NCBI RefSeq assembly: GCF_900636825.1
Contig: NZ_LR134318.1
Location: 2,513,501-2,577,500, forward strand
Length of the DNA stretch: 64,000 nt
DNA from: Pseudomonas fluorescens
Lineage (GTDB): Bacteria > Pseudomonadota > Gammaproteobacteria > Pseudomonadales > Pseudomonadaceae
Direction: 5' to 3'
Below the pieces are notes generated by a model. The model was not told the origin of the DNA. It was given only the letters and a program-made list of their open reading frames with translations, and made no database searches. The translations under genes and the position numbers were made by a program. This document shows positions 46,401 through 51,331 of this stretch, piece by piece (position 1 is the first letter of the stretch; each line of letters begins with the position of its first letter).

Positions 46401-46935
46401 GGGCAACGTCACGCTGTCGCCGTCGGTGCCCAGCACGGGTGCCGGTATCGCCACGCTCAATCCGATTGCCGAAGTGGCACCGGGCGACATCGACCTGATC
46501 GCGCCGCTGGGCACCATCGACGCGGGTGAGGCGGGGATTCGCGTGTCGGGCAACGTCAACATTGCCGCACTGACCGTGGTCAACGCCGCGAACATTTCGG
46601 TGCAGGGCAAGTCGACCGGCGTGCCGGTGGTGTCGGCGGTGAATACCGGAGCGATCACCTCAGCCAGCTCGGCTGCATCGTCGGCCACGCAAGCGGCGGA
46701 AGACGTCGCGCGTCAGCAGCAGGCGGCGTCGCGGCAGAATCAGGCCTCGGTGTTCACCGTACAAGTGCTGAGCTTCGGCAACGAACAACTCGCCCCATCG
46801 CGCGATGGCGCAAGCCGCGCGCCGGCCTCGGGTTACAACCCCGACAGCCCGGTGCAAGTGCTGGGGGCCGGGGCCCTGGATGAACAGGCGAAACAGCAGT
46901 TGACCGAGGAGGAGCGTGGGCAACTGACTTTGTAA
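34447..46935 (+). CDS. pdtA: Giant two-partner-secretion exoprotein (filamentous hemagglutinin family), PdtA-like
   Basis: About 4,162 residues, close to what I recall for P. aeruginosa PdtA. The ATG at 34447 follows AAGGA; a GTG at 34420 is an alternative. A long basic signal sequence (RPSRRRTRVL, then HAVALCLMAGSAQA) is of the extended type used by TpsA proteins. The TPS secretion domain (about residues 100-300) shows ILNWETFNVGRNTTVEFAQQ and VMLVNRNGIVFSGSSQVNVR, equivalent to the NPNGI box. Thousands of residues of beta-helix repeats follow, and the C terminus resembles DUF3739. A roughly 33-residue segment with CDLIPGLC/CDIYPDLC is duplicated near 43.45-43.66 kb. P. aeruginosa PdtA is phosphate-starvation-induced and linked to virulence; the role here is inferred. 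No TpsB partner gene is in the window. Confidence 0.92.
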   Translation: MLARPSRRRTRVLSSQREAVEPTLWLLKPLAHAVALCLMAGSAQAQTAFSSGWFAAKGAAQQAAAARPSMGGLPGMTPPLAQQQKANQQLQRSIQTLNNTVAAIAAQQAAQAAGRAAALGTVQFVPDGLGEGGLKVDNSLAQGWQNAKGPQQTQADGKTTVKIEQTADKAILNWETFNVGRNTTVEFAQQANWAVLNRVNDPSARASQIQGQIKGAGTVMLVNRNGIVFSGSSQVNVRNLVAAAANITDIQFRDRGLYFDSTGTQPTFTDAAGKVLVERGASIETHKPAVSTDAGGYALLLGNEVQNDGSISTPKGQTVMAAGDRFYIRKGSGTEGNAFSTTFGSEVTPGFMPGAVAGKVSNNGLIQSATGDITLAGHEVVQNGVLLASTSVSTRGTIHLSNPSTDSTGSVTLGQGSATAIMLDSSDLTALDSQRDAALTGVNANNRIRGDQSRIEIQSGGSAEFQNGSITLATGGQVAVSAQRRSLVRDGAMIDVSGALGVKVAMENNNIKINVQGNEQRDASVNREKGALNSNDIWVDVRELVYVPAGTNGYATDRWYTAGGLLEVGGYLGTQGHSIGEWMAQGGTVSFAGNDVVTEKGSLINLSGGTLDVQSGEIRQSWLRGADGKLYEVSRAPGDLLYTGLYKGYEVNSERWGQTNYFYNPLIAPRSRFESGYTVGRDAGQLVIATANAVLDGQMIGEVYQGERQNQAPKPVLDGYEQSQTALARRAQLIVGSYDPSYVAAASGLLYTLNPTLDQVQIGGERPAAGSDLDLSGAVSDARKGTLYLDNDQLNGFRLGAIKVAARDQVAVDGALTVDNGGDITLYAPDIQIGADLTARGGSLRLGNVLNQFLSSDTADTRLTAKADNATQVKVAERVRLDTRGVWSNLRTNPDDGASLAYLNGGLLSIRSSGDIDIGAGSLLDVSSGGAVLANGKTRGGKGGDLTLESSAISAPGKSHLNLEGELRGYGVTGGGTLTVQANKILVGQADKVLADNTLQLSGDLFSKGFSAYNLIGLSGLDVADNTLIDVNMPVYRFGDAASNQVSGVDPQTAMELWTPTLFQQNPTKGPLTQRAGASLTLQGGASLIGLIDAANSTLTLGRGSRISVDPGQSIKLRGAGQITVEGELNAWGGTIDIRQQQFGSINPGTSNQVADSNAHNRSIWIGEQAVLDVAGRANTAIDVLGRTYGQVGKGGSIIIGGEIDSKLATATAADAYVIVRPGALLEASGTEAILDIAGQGPTRVATDGGRISLSSYNGLVVDGDLRAAAGGVGAAGGRLELALETPLYMDSASNAVRAPREMVISQALSEPLAANLRPGERADGLSYGRANLSAEHLMTGGFDNLSLLSNGLLSFDGDVNLHMNQSLNLYAGALALTETSTDMARIDLSAPYLRMSGVGTYFEAPTMTRPRVTLNPTTRLSQASFNASASLLDVGNGISFGTQGAILQSQGHAVAYSRRAFGLVSLDSSGDLRFLAPNDRAEKTRLWAPGDLNLGAAQIYPATGVQADVRAGYQGADRASDHTLRISGRGAAPAAVPYSVFGSLSLTAGTIEQGGVIRAPLGLITLGDDLLTTTSEVRLLPGSVTSVSAAGLVMPYGGTTDGIDYRYNDKSVVLNGITGETNGVVVNSQYIDVQSGATIDLSGGGDLRGAGFVSGRGGSTDARLNPLVRNAADGSFSLPGLASNPVYAIVPGNQSVYAPVLAEAAAVDPRVGQQITVGAGVPGLAAGTYTLLPSNFALLPGAFRVEVNGQATPSGTTRALPLRNGSWTSSGQMSIANTGLRDSLASQVILTSADVLRRYSQYNETSLTQFIDSDAARRGVPRALAPMDGKTLDLRLSAGGEQDIALQFNGQALFKAADGGFTGTAVLRGGNAGANFEILGAGHAPTADFNGVSVYADTLNNLNAGRLSIGAMPKVVYSNSANIIGFVGTSTDIVLREGAILSAPEVLLRTTSTLGGITVEAGAGINTLGRGDVAYDSTAGYFYQPDQSSLLLASNGWTHVLAPKAASGISGGGSIRIGVCTTAVCSNPAILYSDGSLTAATDNQFELDEAVRFGTRHLALSVGSVNAGSAEALAAAGSRVPTGLTLNQNVLNRLLRGDTQYGAPALETLSLTTRDAFNFFGSVSLDTLDPQTGQSKLQNLVLATPAIYGLGDANDVASIRTANLIWNGATQSPGGVITDGAGTGSGTLDIQAQRIELGYGPMPQASGMDQNNRLALGFANVNLTASERITANHKGSLAVYQEQGAYDPLKGYSYSGGNLNLRTPLLTGEAASVSVLKAGNNLTLSGGGAAGAANALGAELSLEARNIVLDSRIALASGKLTVKSEGDLTLGNAAVLDMAGRTLPFNDVSKYSWGGDVSLYSANGNIHQAAGSRIDLSAKNNQAGNLTVTALADAAGVVDLQGEIVGSSSGYYDAGGTLVPYKSGGVDIRAQNLGGDATAQFAALNQRLNVGQVFGSRSLQLKQGNLLIGDGLKASEVNVSVDNGSLTVAGLIDASGERVGNIRLSAKNGLTLAGNSVLDAHGRVLRVDSYGKIIDAPNRAMVELNSGGGVLTLASGARIDLRHGTDAVPGYLAGQNDGMLRGTLELNAPRLGSNDIAIDASGALTIQGARSIGLNGTRRYTDARDGLDQAVSGRPYQVIDQAMLDRIHGDSDSFINAALGNNDLLQRKLAGLNNATYADALHLRPGVEIASKTADGDLVVEGDLDLSGYRYASLNPHTRLNPSVYGSGEAGNLVIRAGGNLDIYGSINDGFAPPPETQDDAGWKLIAGVQPFGGDLIVPGSGVSLAEGTQFPVGATLNYDVTIQGAVLANGTLLPTQAVLAEAYTFSAGTVLAGAVHDASGNLLYAAGTLLTDSVTLPADSRLGAGIRLNKATNLQAMNWPKGVPLPAVYDADSPSTSGVKLSGSLALLRGSLIPSMTDVKLADGTSLIELRPFNGTQQGKNWAVASMLPAGSASWSMRAVAGADLGAADTRGVKPVLTDGNLRLADTHYGVTVTTGTGTMVWAPGNPYDLPGYNPVPDDQLFMCDLIPGLCQPMARWVWAPGSGLGGDYEPVPEDALILCDIYPDLCIGNNPGTTAKAHSQMFSVLRTGTGDLDLIAAGNLSMDSPFGVYTAGTQSTNVDPLYNQKRGHLSDSNSVLGTAGADYEKWVNGGADSLYQAWYPQMGGNLTINAGGSVTGDSVGTKVQGVGGLREQIASVAVGNWLWRQGTASADMPTAWWINFGSYATQPMPVDGMSAEPYLVGFTGFGTLGGGNISLRAGQDAGMLKPLGETRTNPRSQGLIVAVGSTGRVASDGSVQMTGGGDMEIRIGGTLNPLLQTTALGVVAPNHDLQGALINLRGAAQLAGGALGGIKLQYGGLPTLHDARETRTLDPFTSTTSSAFGGLVVIPGDSGMSIKTRGDLVLGGATDPGRVSLMNATPVFDANGSIAQGGTLSGFSLWTDHTAIDLFSAGGNLTPSTQIGEFNGSLGVVNGRNTSPTDGRFVYPSILRAVAAQGSIYAGPSATFTNGNNSPLIGYSLLLAPSKSGQLELLAADSIYAGGYAINQSGASPLAIATPFNPAFNTFANSNAGKPVATNYSSDGVSSAANTRYPLFAFGPNSYSGLNDVAQPARFYALTGDLVGVRSGETLNFTISKGTWYEGAGPVWMIAGRDIVASGTNLGQPTYIPQGLMGVGIEDITSIGNLFIHNDLRDVSRVSAGRDILYSSFDIAGPGTLDINAGRNILLENRASITSLGSLVAGDQRPGASVVLQAGAGAQGPNYSRFIARYLNPQNTANPNASLNGQPGKVVKTYLDELQSWLTLGYGFSGDAEQAQAFFSALPGAEQAIFARQVYFAELRAGGLEYNDVDGPRQGSYLRGRNAIAALFPTTDVAGNAIRYDGDITMYGGAGVKTLFGGDIQMLTPGGGQVFGIEGAAPPSTAGIITQGSGNIQLYSQGSILLGQSRIMTTFGGSILGWSAEGDINAGRGSKTTVVYTPPKRVYDTWGNVTLSPSVPSTGAGIATLNPIAEVAPGDIDLIAPLGTIDAGEAGIRVSGNVNIAALTVVNAANISVQGKSTGVPVVSAVNTGAITSASSAASSATQAAEDVARQQQAASRQNQASVFTVQVLSFGNEQLAPSRDGASRAPASGYNPDSPVQVLGAGALDEQAKQQLTEEERGQLTL

Positions 46936-46956
46936 AAGACTCTCGTGTAGTACTTT

Positions 46957-46983
46957 GGGCGGCCAGTTGGCCGCCCTTTTTTT
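46957..46983 (+). terminator. Rho-independent terminator after pdtA
   Basis: A perfect stem GGGCGGCC-AGTT-GGCCGCCC followed by seven T, 21 bp after the stop. It suggests pdtA is not co-transcribed with anything downstream. Confidence 0.93.
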
Positions 46984-47035
46984 GAGGTGGTGAACGTGAC
47001 GCATTGATCCAAATAGTCGATCTTGCGCTACCTGT

Positions 47036-47122
47036 GTAGGAGCTGCCGCAGGCTGCGATCTTTTGATCTTGATCTTCTAACCGATTGAAGATCAAAAGAT
47101 CGCAGCCTTCGGCAGCTCCTAC
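47036..47122. repeat. REPIN, family A (heads outside)
   Basis: An inverted family A pair between pdtA and the Dyp peroxidase gene. Confidence 0.9.
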
Positions 47123-47192
47123 ATCCATCACCTTCAACGCCACAAATCCGCCGGCCACAGGTAAACTCTCGCGCACTTTCCAAGGAGTTCAC

Positions 47193-48080
47193 ATGAGTCA
47201 GTACCAGCCGGGCATTCTTGCCACCCCTGTTCCGTCGCAAGCACGTCACTTGTTCTTCGCCCTTGCGTCGGTTGAAGCGCTGCCGCAGGCGCTCGACAAC
47301 CTGATGAGTCAGGTGGACGGCGCGTCGGCGGTGGTCGGTTTTGGTGAGTCGCTCGTCAAGGCCCTCAACGTGCAGATCGACGGCCTGCGCAGCTTCCCTG
47401 CAATGACGGGCGTTGGCGTGAACAACCCGTCGACCCAGCATGCGTTGTGGGTGTGGTTGCACGGTGTCGATCGCGGCGAACTGCTCAACCGTTGCAATGC
47501 CCTCGAAGCAGCGCTCGCCCCGGCGCTGCGTCTGGTCGACATGCAGGAAGCCTTCCGCCACAAGGACGGCCACGACCTGACCGGTTACGAAGACGGCACC
47601 GAAAATCCCCATGACCAAGCAGCCATCGCGGCCGCGCTGCAAAGTCAGGGCGGCGAAGGGCTGGTCGGCGGCAGCTTCGCCGCGATTCAGCAGTGGCAGC
47701 ACGACCTCAAGGGTTTCCACGCGTTGTCCGCCAATGACAAGGACGACATCATGGGCCGTCGCCTCAGCGACAACGAGGAAATCGAAGAAGCGCCGATCTC
47801 CGCCCACGTCAAACGCACCGCGCAGGAAAGCTTTGCCCCGGAAGCCTTTGTCGTCCGCCGCTCGATGCCGTGGATCGAAGGTGATCGCGCCGGCCTGATG
47901 TTCCTCGCTTTCGGCTTTTCGCTGGACGCCTTCGAAGCGCAACTGCGGCGCATGAGCGGTCTCGAAGACGGCATCGCCGATGGCCTGTATCGCATCAGCC
48001 GGCCGATCACCGGCGGCTACTACTGGTGCCCGCCGCGCAAGGACGGCCACCTCGATCTGCGCGCCCTGCGCATCGGCTGA
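47193..48080 (+). CDS. Dyp-type (dye-decolorizing) heme peroxidase
   Basis: A 295-residue DyP-type peroxidase without a signal peptide. The hallmark GxxDG appears as GYEDGTENPHD near residue 130, giving the distal aspartate. The proximal heme histidine is probably in APISAHVKRTAQESF, and the distal arginine is expected in VRRSMPWIEGDRAGL. It oxidises aromatic compounds or dyes with hydrogen peroxide; the physiological substrate is unknown. No encapsulin gene or encapsulin-targeting tail is obvious. The ATG at 47193 has AAGGAG seven bases upstream. It appears monocistronic and is unrelated to the secretion locus before it. Confidence 0.93.
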   Translation: MSQYQPGILATPVPSQARHLFFALASVEALPQALDNLMSQVDGASAVVGFGESLVKALNVQIDGLRSFPAMTGVGVNNPSTQHALWVWLHGVDRGELLNRCNALEAALAPALRLVDMQEAFRHKDGHDLTGYEDGTENPHDQAAIAAALQSQGGEGLVGGSFAAIQQWQHDLKGFHALSANDKDDIMGRRLSDNEEIEEAPISAHVKRTAQESFAPEAFVVRRSMPWIEGDRAGLMFLAFGFSLDAFEAQLRRMSGLEDGIADGLYRISRPITGGYYWCPPRKDGHLDLRALRIG

Positions 48081-48170
48081 AGAAACAGACACGGCCGCGC
48101 CTGTCCGTAGCGAATCACAACACCGGCATTCACTGGACAAGCGCTCATGGATCAGATCCTCAAACGTTAA

Positions 48171-48256
48171 GATCAAAAGATCGCTGCCTTCGGCAAGCTC
48201 CTACAGGTGAATCGCATTTCAACTGTAGGAGCTTCCGAAGGCTGCGATCTTTTGCT
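48171..48256. repeat. REPIN, family A, degenerate (heads inside)
   Basis: An inverted pair with the heads facing each other. Both arms have single changes: CGGCAAGCTCC has one extra A, and GAGCTTCCG replaces GAGCTGCCG. An older or decaying copy. Confidence 0.8.
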
Positions 48257-48301
48257 TTTCCAGGGCGAATCTAAGGTTATGCCCAAACAATATTTCTCAC
48301 C

Positions 48302-48343
48302 TTGTCATAACAATTCTAAGATCACGTCATAACTCGTTATAAC
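48302..48343 (+). promoter_or_regulatory. Candidate GntR operator cluster
   Basis: Three copies of GT(C/T)ATAAC at 48304-48311, 48326-48333 and 48336-48343. The last, GTTATAAC, is a perfect palindrome, and the first sits in the near-palindrome TTGTCATAACAA. They are 22 and 10 bp apart, close to whole helical turns, and end 10 bp before the regulator's start. Autoregulation by the adjacent GntR protein is the natural inference. Confidence 0.5.
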
Positions 48344-48352
48344 AAGTGATCG

Positions 48353-49108
48353 ATGATGACCGATAACGTTCTCTCCTTATCAAGTGTCCCGCTGCACACC
48401 CAACTGCGCGACGTCCTCCGTGCGCGCATTCTTGATGGCGAATATCCACAAGACAGCCAGATGCCCTCCGAAAGCGAACTCGGTGCGCTGTTCAAAGTCA
48501 GCCGCATTACCGTGCGCCAGGCTTTGGGCGATCTGCAAAAGGAAGGGCTGATCTTCAAGATCCACGGCAAAGGCACCTTCGTCGCCAAACCGAAGACCTT
48601 TCAGAACGTCAGCAGCCTGCAAGGCCTCGCCGAATCCATGACCGGGCGAGGCTACGAAGTGATCAATCGCTTGCGCAGTTTCAAATTCATCGCCGCGGAC
48701 AAGCGTGTCGCCGAGCGTTTGCAAGTAGCCGAAGGCGAGATCGTTGCGCAGATCAAACGCGTACGCCTGATCAACCGTGAGCCGATCTCGCTGGAAATTA
48801 CCTACCTGCCCAAAGCCGTCGGCGAGCGCCTGGAAAAAGCCGATCTGGTCACCCGCGACATCTTCCTGATTCTCGAAAACGACTGCGGCATCGCCTTGGG
48901 TCACGCCGATCTGGCCATCGACGCGGTGCTCGCCGACAGCGATCTGACCCAGGCGCTGAACGTCGAGGCCGGCTCGCCGATCATGCGCATCGAGCGCCTC
49001 ACCCATGATGCGCAGGGCCAGCCGCTGGACTTCGAACATCTTTACTACCGTGGCGATGCGTTCCAGTACCGCCTGCGGATCGACCGGCAAAAAGGGGAGC
49101 AGGCATGA
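48353..49108 (+). CDS. GntR-family regulator, HutC/UTRA type
   Basis: A 251-residue regulator. The N-terminal winged helix (about residues 10-78) shows PLHTQLRDVLRARILDGEYP, SESELGALFKVSRITVRQAL and IHGKGTFVAKP. A C-terminal UTRA effector domain contains LRSFKFIAADKRVAERLQVA, PISLEITYLPKAVGERLEKA and the late FEHLYYRGDAFQYRLRI. UTRA domains bind small metabolites. Two ATG codons are adjacent (48353 and 48356). Its stop overlaps the AprA-like gene's ATG (ATGA), so it is the first gene of the operon and probably controls it and itself. The effector is likely the compound imported by the ABC system downstream; that is inference. Confidence 0.92.
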   Translation: MMTDNVLSLSSVPLHTQLRDVLRARILDGEYPQDSQMPSESELGALFKVSRITVRQALGDLQKEGLIFKIHGKGTFVAKPKTFQNVSSLQGLAESMTGRGYEVINRLRSFKFIAADKRVAERLQVAEGEIVAQIKRVRLINREPISLEITYLPKAVGERLEKADLVTRDIFLILENDCGIALGHADLAIDAVLADSDLTQALNVEAGSPIMRIERLTHDAQGQPLDFEHLYYRGDAFQYRLRIDRQKGEQA

Positions 49109-50835
49109 CCCGCAACGTTCATGAGCAAGAATACGACATCGTCGTGATTGGCGGCGGTACGGCCGGGCCGATGGCCGCAATCAAGGCCAAAGAGAAGAAC
49201 CGCGATTTGCGTGTGCTGCTGGTCGACAAGGCCAACGTCAAACGCAGCGGCGCGATCAGCATGGGCATGGACGGGCTGAACAACGCGATCATTCCAGGCC
49301 ACTCGACACCGGAGCAGTACACCAAGGAAATCACCATCGCCAACGACGGCATCGTCAACCAGGCTGCCGTTTACGCCTATGCGACGCACAGCTTTGAAAC
49401 CATCGAGCAGCTGGACCGCTGGGGCGTGAAATTCGAGAAGGATGAAACCGGCGACTACGCGGTGAAAAAGGTTCACCACATGGGCGCCTATGTGCTGCCG
49501 ATGCCGGAAGGGCACGACATCAAAAAGGTGCTTTATCGCCAACTCAAACGCGCGCGGGTGAGCATCACCAATCGGCTGGTGTGCACGCGTTTGCTGACCG
49601 ACGAGGAGGGCGCGGTCAACGGTGTGATGGGCTTCGACTGCCGCACTGCCGACTTTCATGTGATCAAGGCCAAAGCCGTGATCCTTGCGTGCGGCGCGGC
49701 CGGGCGTCTCGGCCTGCCATCGTCGGGTTACTTGATGGGCACCTACGAAAACCCGACCAACGCTGGCGACGGCTATGCGATGGCCTATCACGCCGGCGCC
49801 GAACTGGCCAACCTCGAGTGCTTCCAGATCAACCCGCTGATCAAGGATTACAATGGTCCGGCCTGCGCCTACGTCACCGGCCCGCTGGGTGGCTACACCG
49901 CCAACAACAAGGGCGAACGCTTCATCGAATGCGACTACTGGAGCGGGCAGATGATGTGGGAATTTCACCAGGAGCTGGAAAGCGGCAACGGCCCGGTGTT
50001 CCTCAAACTCGATCACTTGGCTGAGGAAACCATCCAGAACATCGAGGAGATTCTGCACAGCAACGAGCGCCCCAGCCGTGGCCAGTTCCACGCTAATCGC
50101 GGCACTGATTACCGCACGCAGATGGTGGAAATGCACATCTCCGAGATCGGCTTCTGCAGTGGTCACTCGGCGTCCGGCGTGTGGGTCAACGAGCGCGCCG
50201 AGACGTCGGTGAAAGGCTTGTATTCGGCCGGCGACATGGCGGCGGTGCCGCACAACTACATGCTCGGCGCGTTCACTTACGGCTGGTTCGCCGGGCACAA
50301 CGCCGCGGATTTTGTCGCCGGACGCGAGTTTTCCGCGCTCGATGCCGAGCAGATCGCAAAGGAAAAGGCTCGGGTCTACGCACCGTTGGATCGCGAACAG
50401 GGTCTGCCACCGGCGCAGGTCGAGTACAAGCTGCGGCGCTTCGTCAACGATTACCTGCAGCCGCCGAAGGTCACCAAAAAAATGCAGATCGGCCTGCAAC
50501 GGTTCAGCGACATTGAGCGCGATCTCGAGCAGATGAAGGCGAACAACGCGCACGAGCTGATGCGCGCGATGGAAACCAGCGTCATCCGCGACTGCGCCGA
50601 AATGGCCGCCCGTGCCTCGCTGTTCCGCGCTGAAAGCCGTTGGGGCCTGTATCACTATCGCGTCGATCATCCGCAGCGCAACGACAGCGAATGGTTCTGT
50701 CATTGCCATTTGAAAAAGGGCGAGGACGGCCGAATGACCAGTTTCAAGAAAGCCATCGAACCCTACATCATCCCGCTCGATGCCGAGGAAATGCAGGCAT
50801 ACGACCGCTTGCGCGTCGGCGCTTTCGCCGCTTGA
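49105..50835 (+). CDS. AprA-like FAD-dependent oxidoreductase (fumarate reductase/APS reductase alpha family)
   Basis: A 576-residue flavoprotein of the succinate dehydrogenase/APS reductase alpha family. The FAD dinucleotide fold is DIVVIGGGTAGPMAAIKAK near residue 10. The capping region shows CFQINPLIKDYNGPACAYVT and GPLGGYTANNKGERFIE. FAD-binding C-terminal elements include GVWVNERAETSVKGLYSAGD and HNYMLGAFTYGWFAGHNAA. The closing segment EWFCHCHLKKG is also APS-reductase-like. There is no Tat or Sec signal, so it is cytoplasmic. It pairs with the small ferredoxin 26 bp downstream, as alpha and beta subunits do in AprAB. True APS reductase is not expected in this organism, and no sat or qmo gene is here, so the substrate is unknown. 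Confidence 0.85.
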   Translation: MTRNVHEQEYDIVVIGGGTAGPMAAIKAKEKNRDLRVLLVDKANVKRSGAISMGMDGLNNAIIPGHSTPEQYTKEITIANDGIVNQAAVYAYATHSFETIEQLDRWGVKFEKDETGDYAVKKVHHMGAYVLPMPEGHDIKKVLYRQLKRARVSITNRLVCTRLLTDEEGAVNGVMGFDCRTADFHVIKAKAVILACGAAGRLGLPSSGYLMGTYENPTNAGDGYAMAYHAGAELANLECFQINPLIKDYNGPACAYVTGPLGGYTANNKGERFIECDYWSGQMMWEFHQELESGNGPVFLKLDHLAEETIQNIEEILHSNERPSRGQFHANRGTDYRTQMVEMHISEIGFCSGHSASGVWVNERAETSVKGLYSAGDMAAVPHNYMLGAFTYGWFAGHNAADFVAGREFSALDAEQIAKEKARVYAPLDREQGLPPAQVEYKLRRFVNDYLQPPKVTKKMQIGLQRFSDIERDLEQMKANNAHELMRAMETSVIRDCAEMAARASLFRAESRWGLYHYRVDHPQRNDSEWFCHCHLKKGEDGRMTSFKKAIEPYIIPLDAEEMQAYDRLRVGAFAA

Positions 50836-50861
50836 GACATTATTTTTCAAAGGGTCTGAAC

Positions 50862-51107
50862 ATGGCTTATCAAGCTCAGGAAATCTTTTTCCGCTCCAAC
50901 GCCCCGGTCACCGTCGACGAGGACAAATGCATCGCCGAAAAGGGCTGCACCGTGTGCGTCGACGTCTGCCCGATGGACCTGCTGGCGATCAACCCGGCCA
51001 CGCAAAAGGCCTACATGGCGTTCGACGAATGCTGGTACTGCATGCCGTGCGAGAAGGATTGCCCGACGGGGGCGGTCAAAGTCGATATTCCCTATTTGTT
51101 ACGTTGA
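50862..51107 (+). CDS. AprB-like 4Fe-4S ferredoxin subunit
   Basis: An 81-residue dicluster ferredoxin. The first cluster motif is CIAEKGCTVCVDVCP (C-x5-C-x2-C-x3-C), and the second is CWYCMPCEKDCPTGA (C-x2-C-x2-C-x3-C), together enough for two 4Fe-4S clusters. The spacing matches the AprB/adenylylsulfate reductase beta type but without the C-terminal tail of true AprB. It probably carries electrons to or from the flavoprotein encoded just upstream. AAGGG precedes the ATG. A REPIN follows 14 bp after the stop. Confidence 0.9.
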   Translation: MAYQAQEIFFRSNAPVTVDEDKCIAEKGCTVCVDVCPMDLLAINPATQKAYMAFDECWYCMPCEKDCPTGAVKVDIPYLLR

Positions 51108-51121
51108 AACCCGATCCCTGT

Positions 51122-51198
51122 GTAGGAGCTGCCGAAGGCTGCGATCTTTTGATTTCGTTTTTTAAGATCAAAAGATCGCAGCCTGCGGCAGCTCCTAC
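51122..51198. repeat. REPIN, family A (heads outside)
   Basis: An inverted family A pair between the ferredoxin and substrate-binding protein genes, inside the presumed operon. It could reduce read-through or stabilise the upstream message. Confidence 0.9.
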
Positions 51199-51331
51199 AG
51201 GGGGGGGTTGTGACAACACGAAGCTACCCGGAAAACCCGGACGCTGGATTCACCAAAAACCCCTCGTTTCCCACCGCGCCCTGATCGCGGCGGAGACGAA
51301 TTTCAAATAAACGATTCGAGGGGAAACACTC

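Noticed and set aside
49105..51107. True dissimilatory APS reductase (AprAB)
   Set aside because: The flavoprotein and ferredoxin resemble AprA and AprB, but no sat, qmo or dsr genes are near and the ferredoxin lacks the AprB tail, so the name would be misleading.
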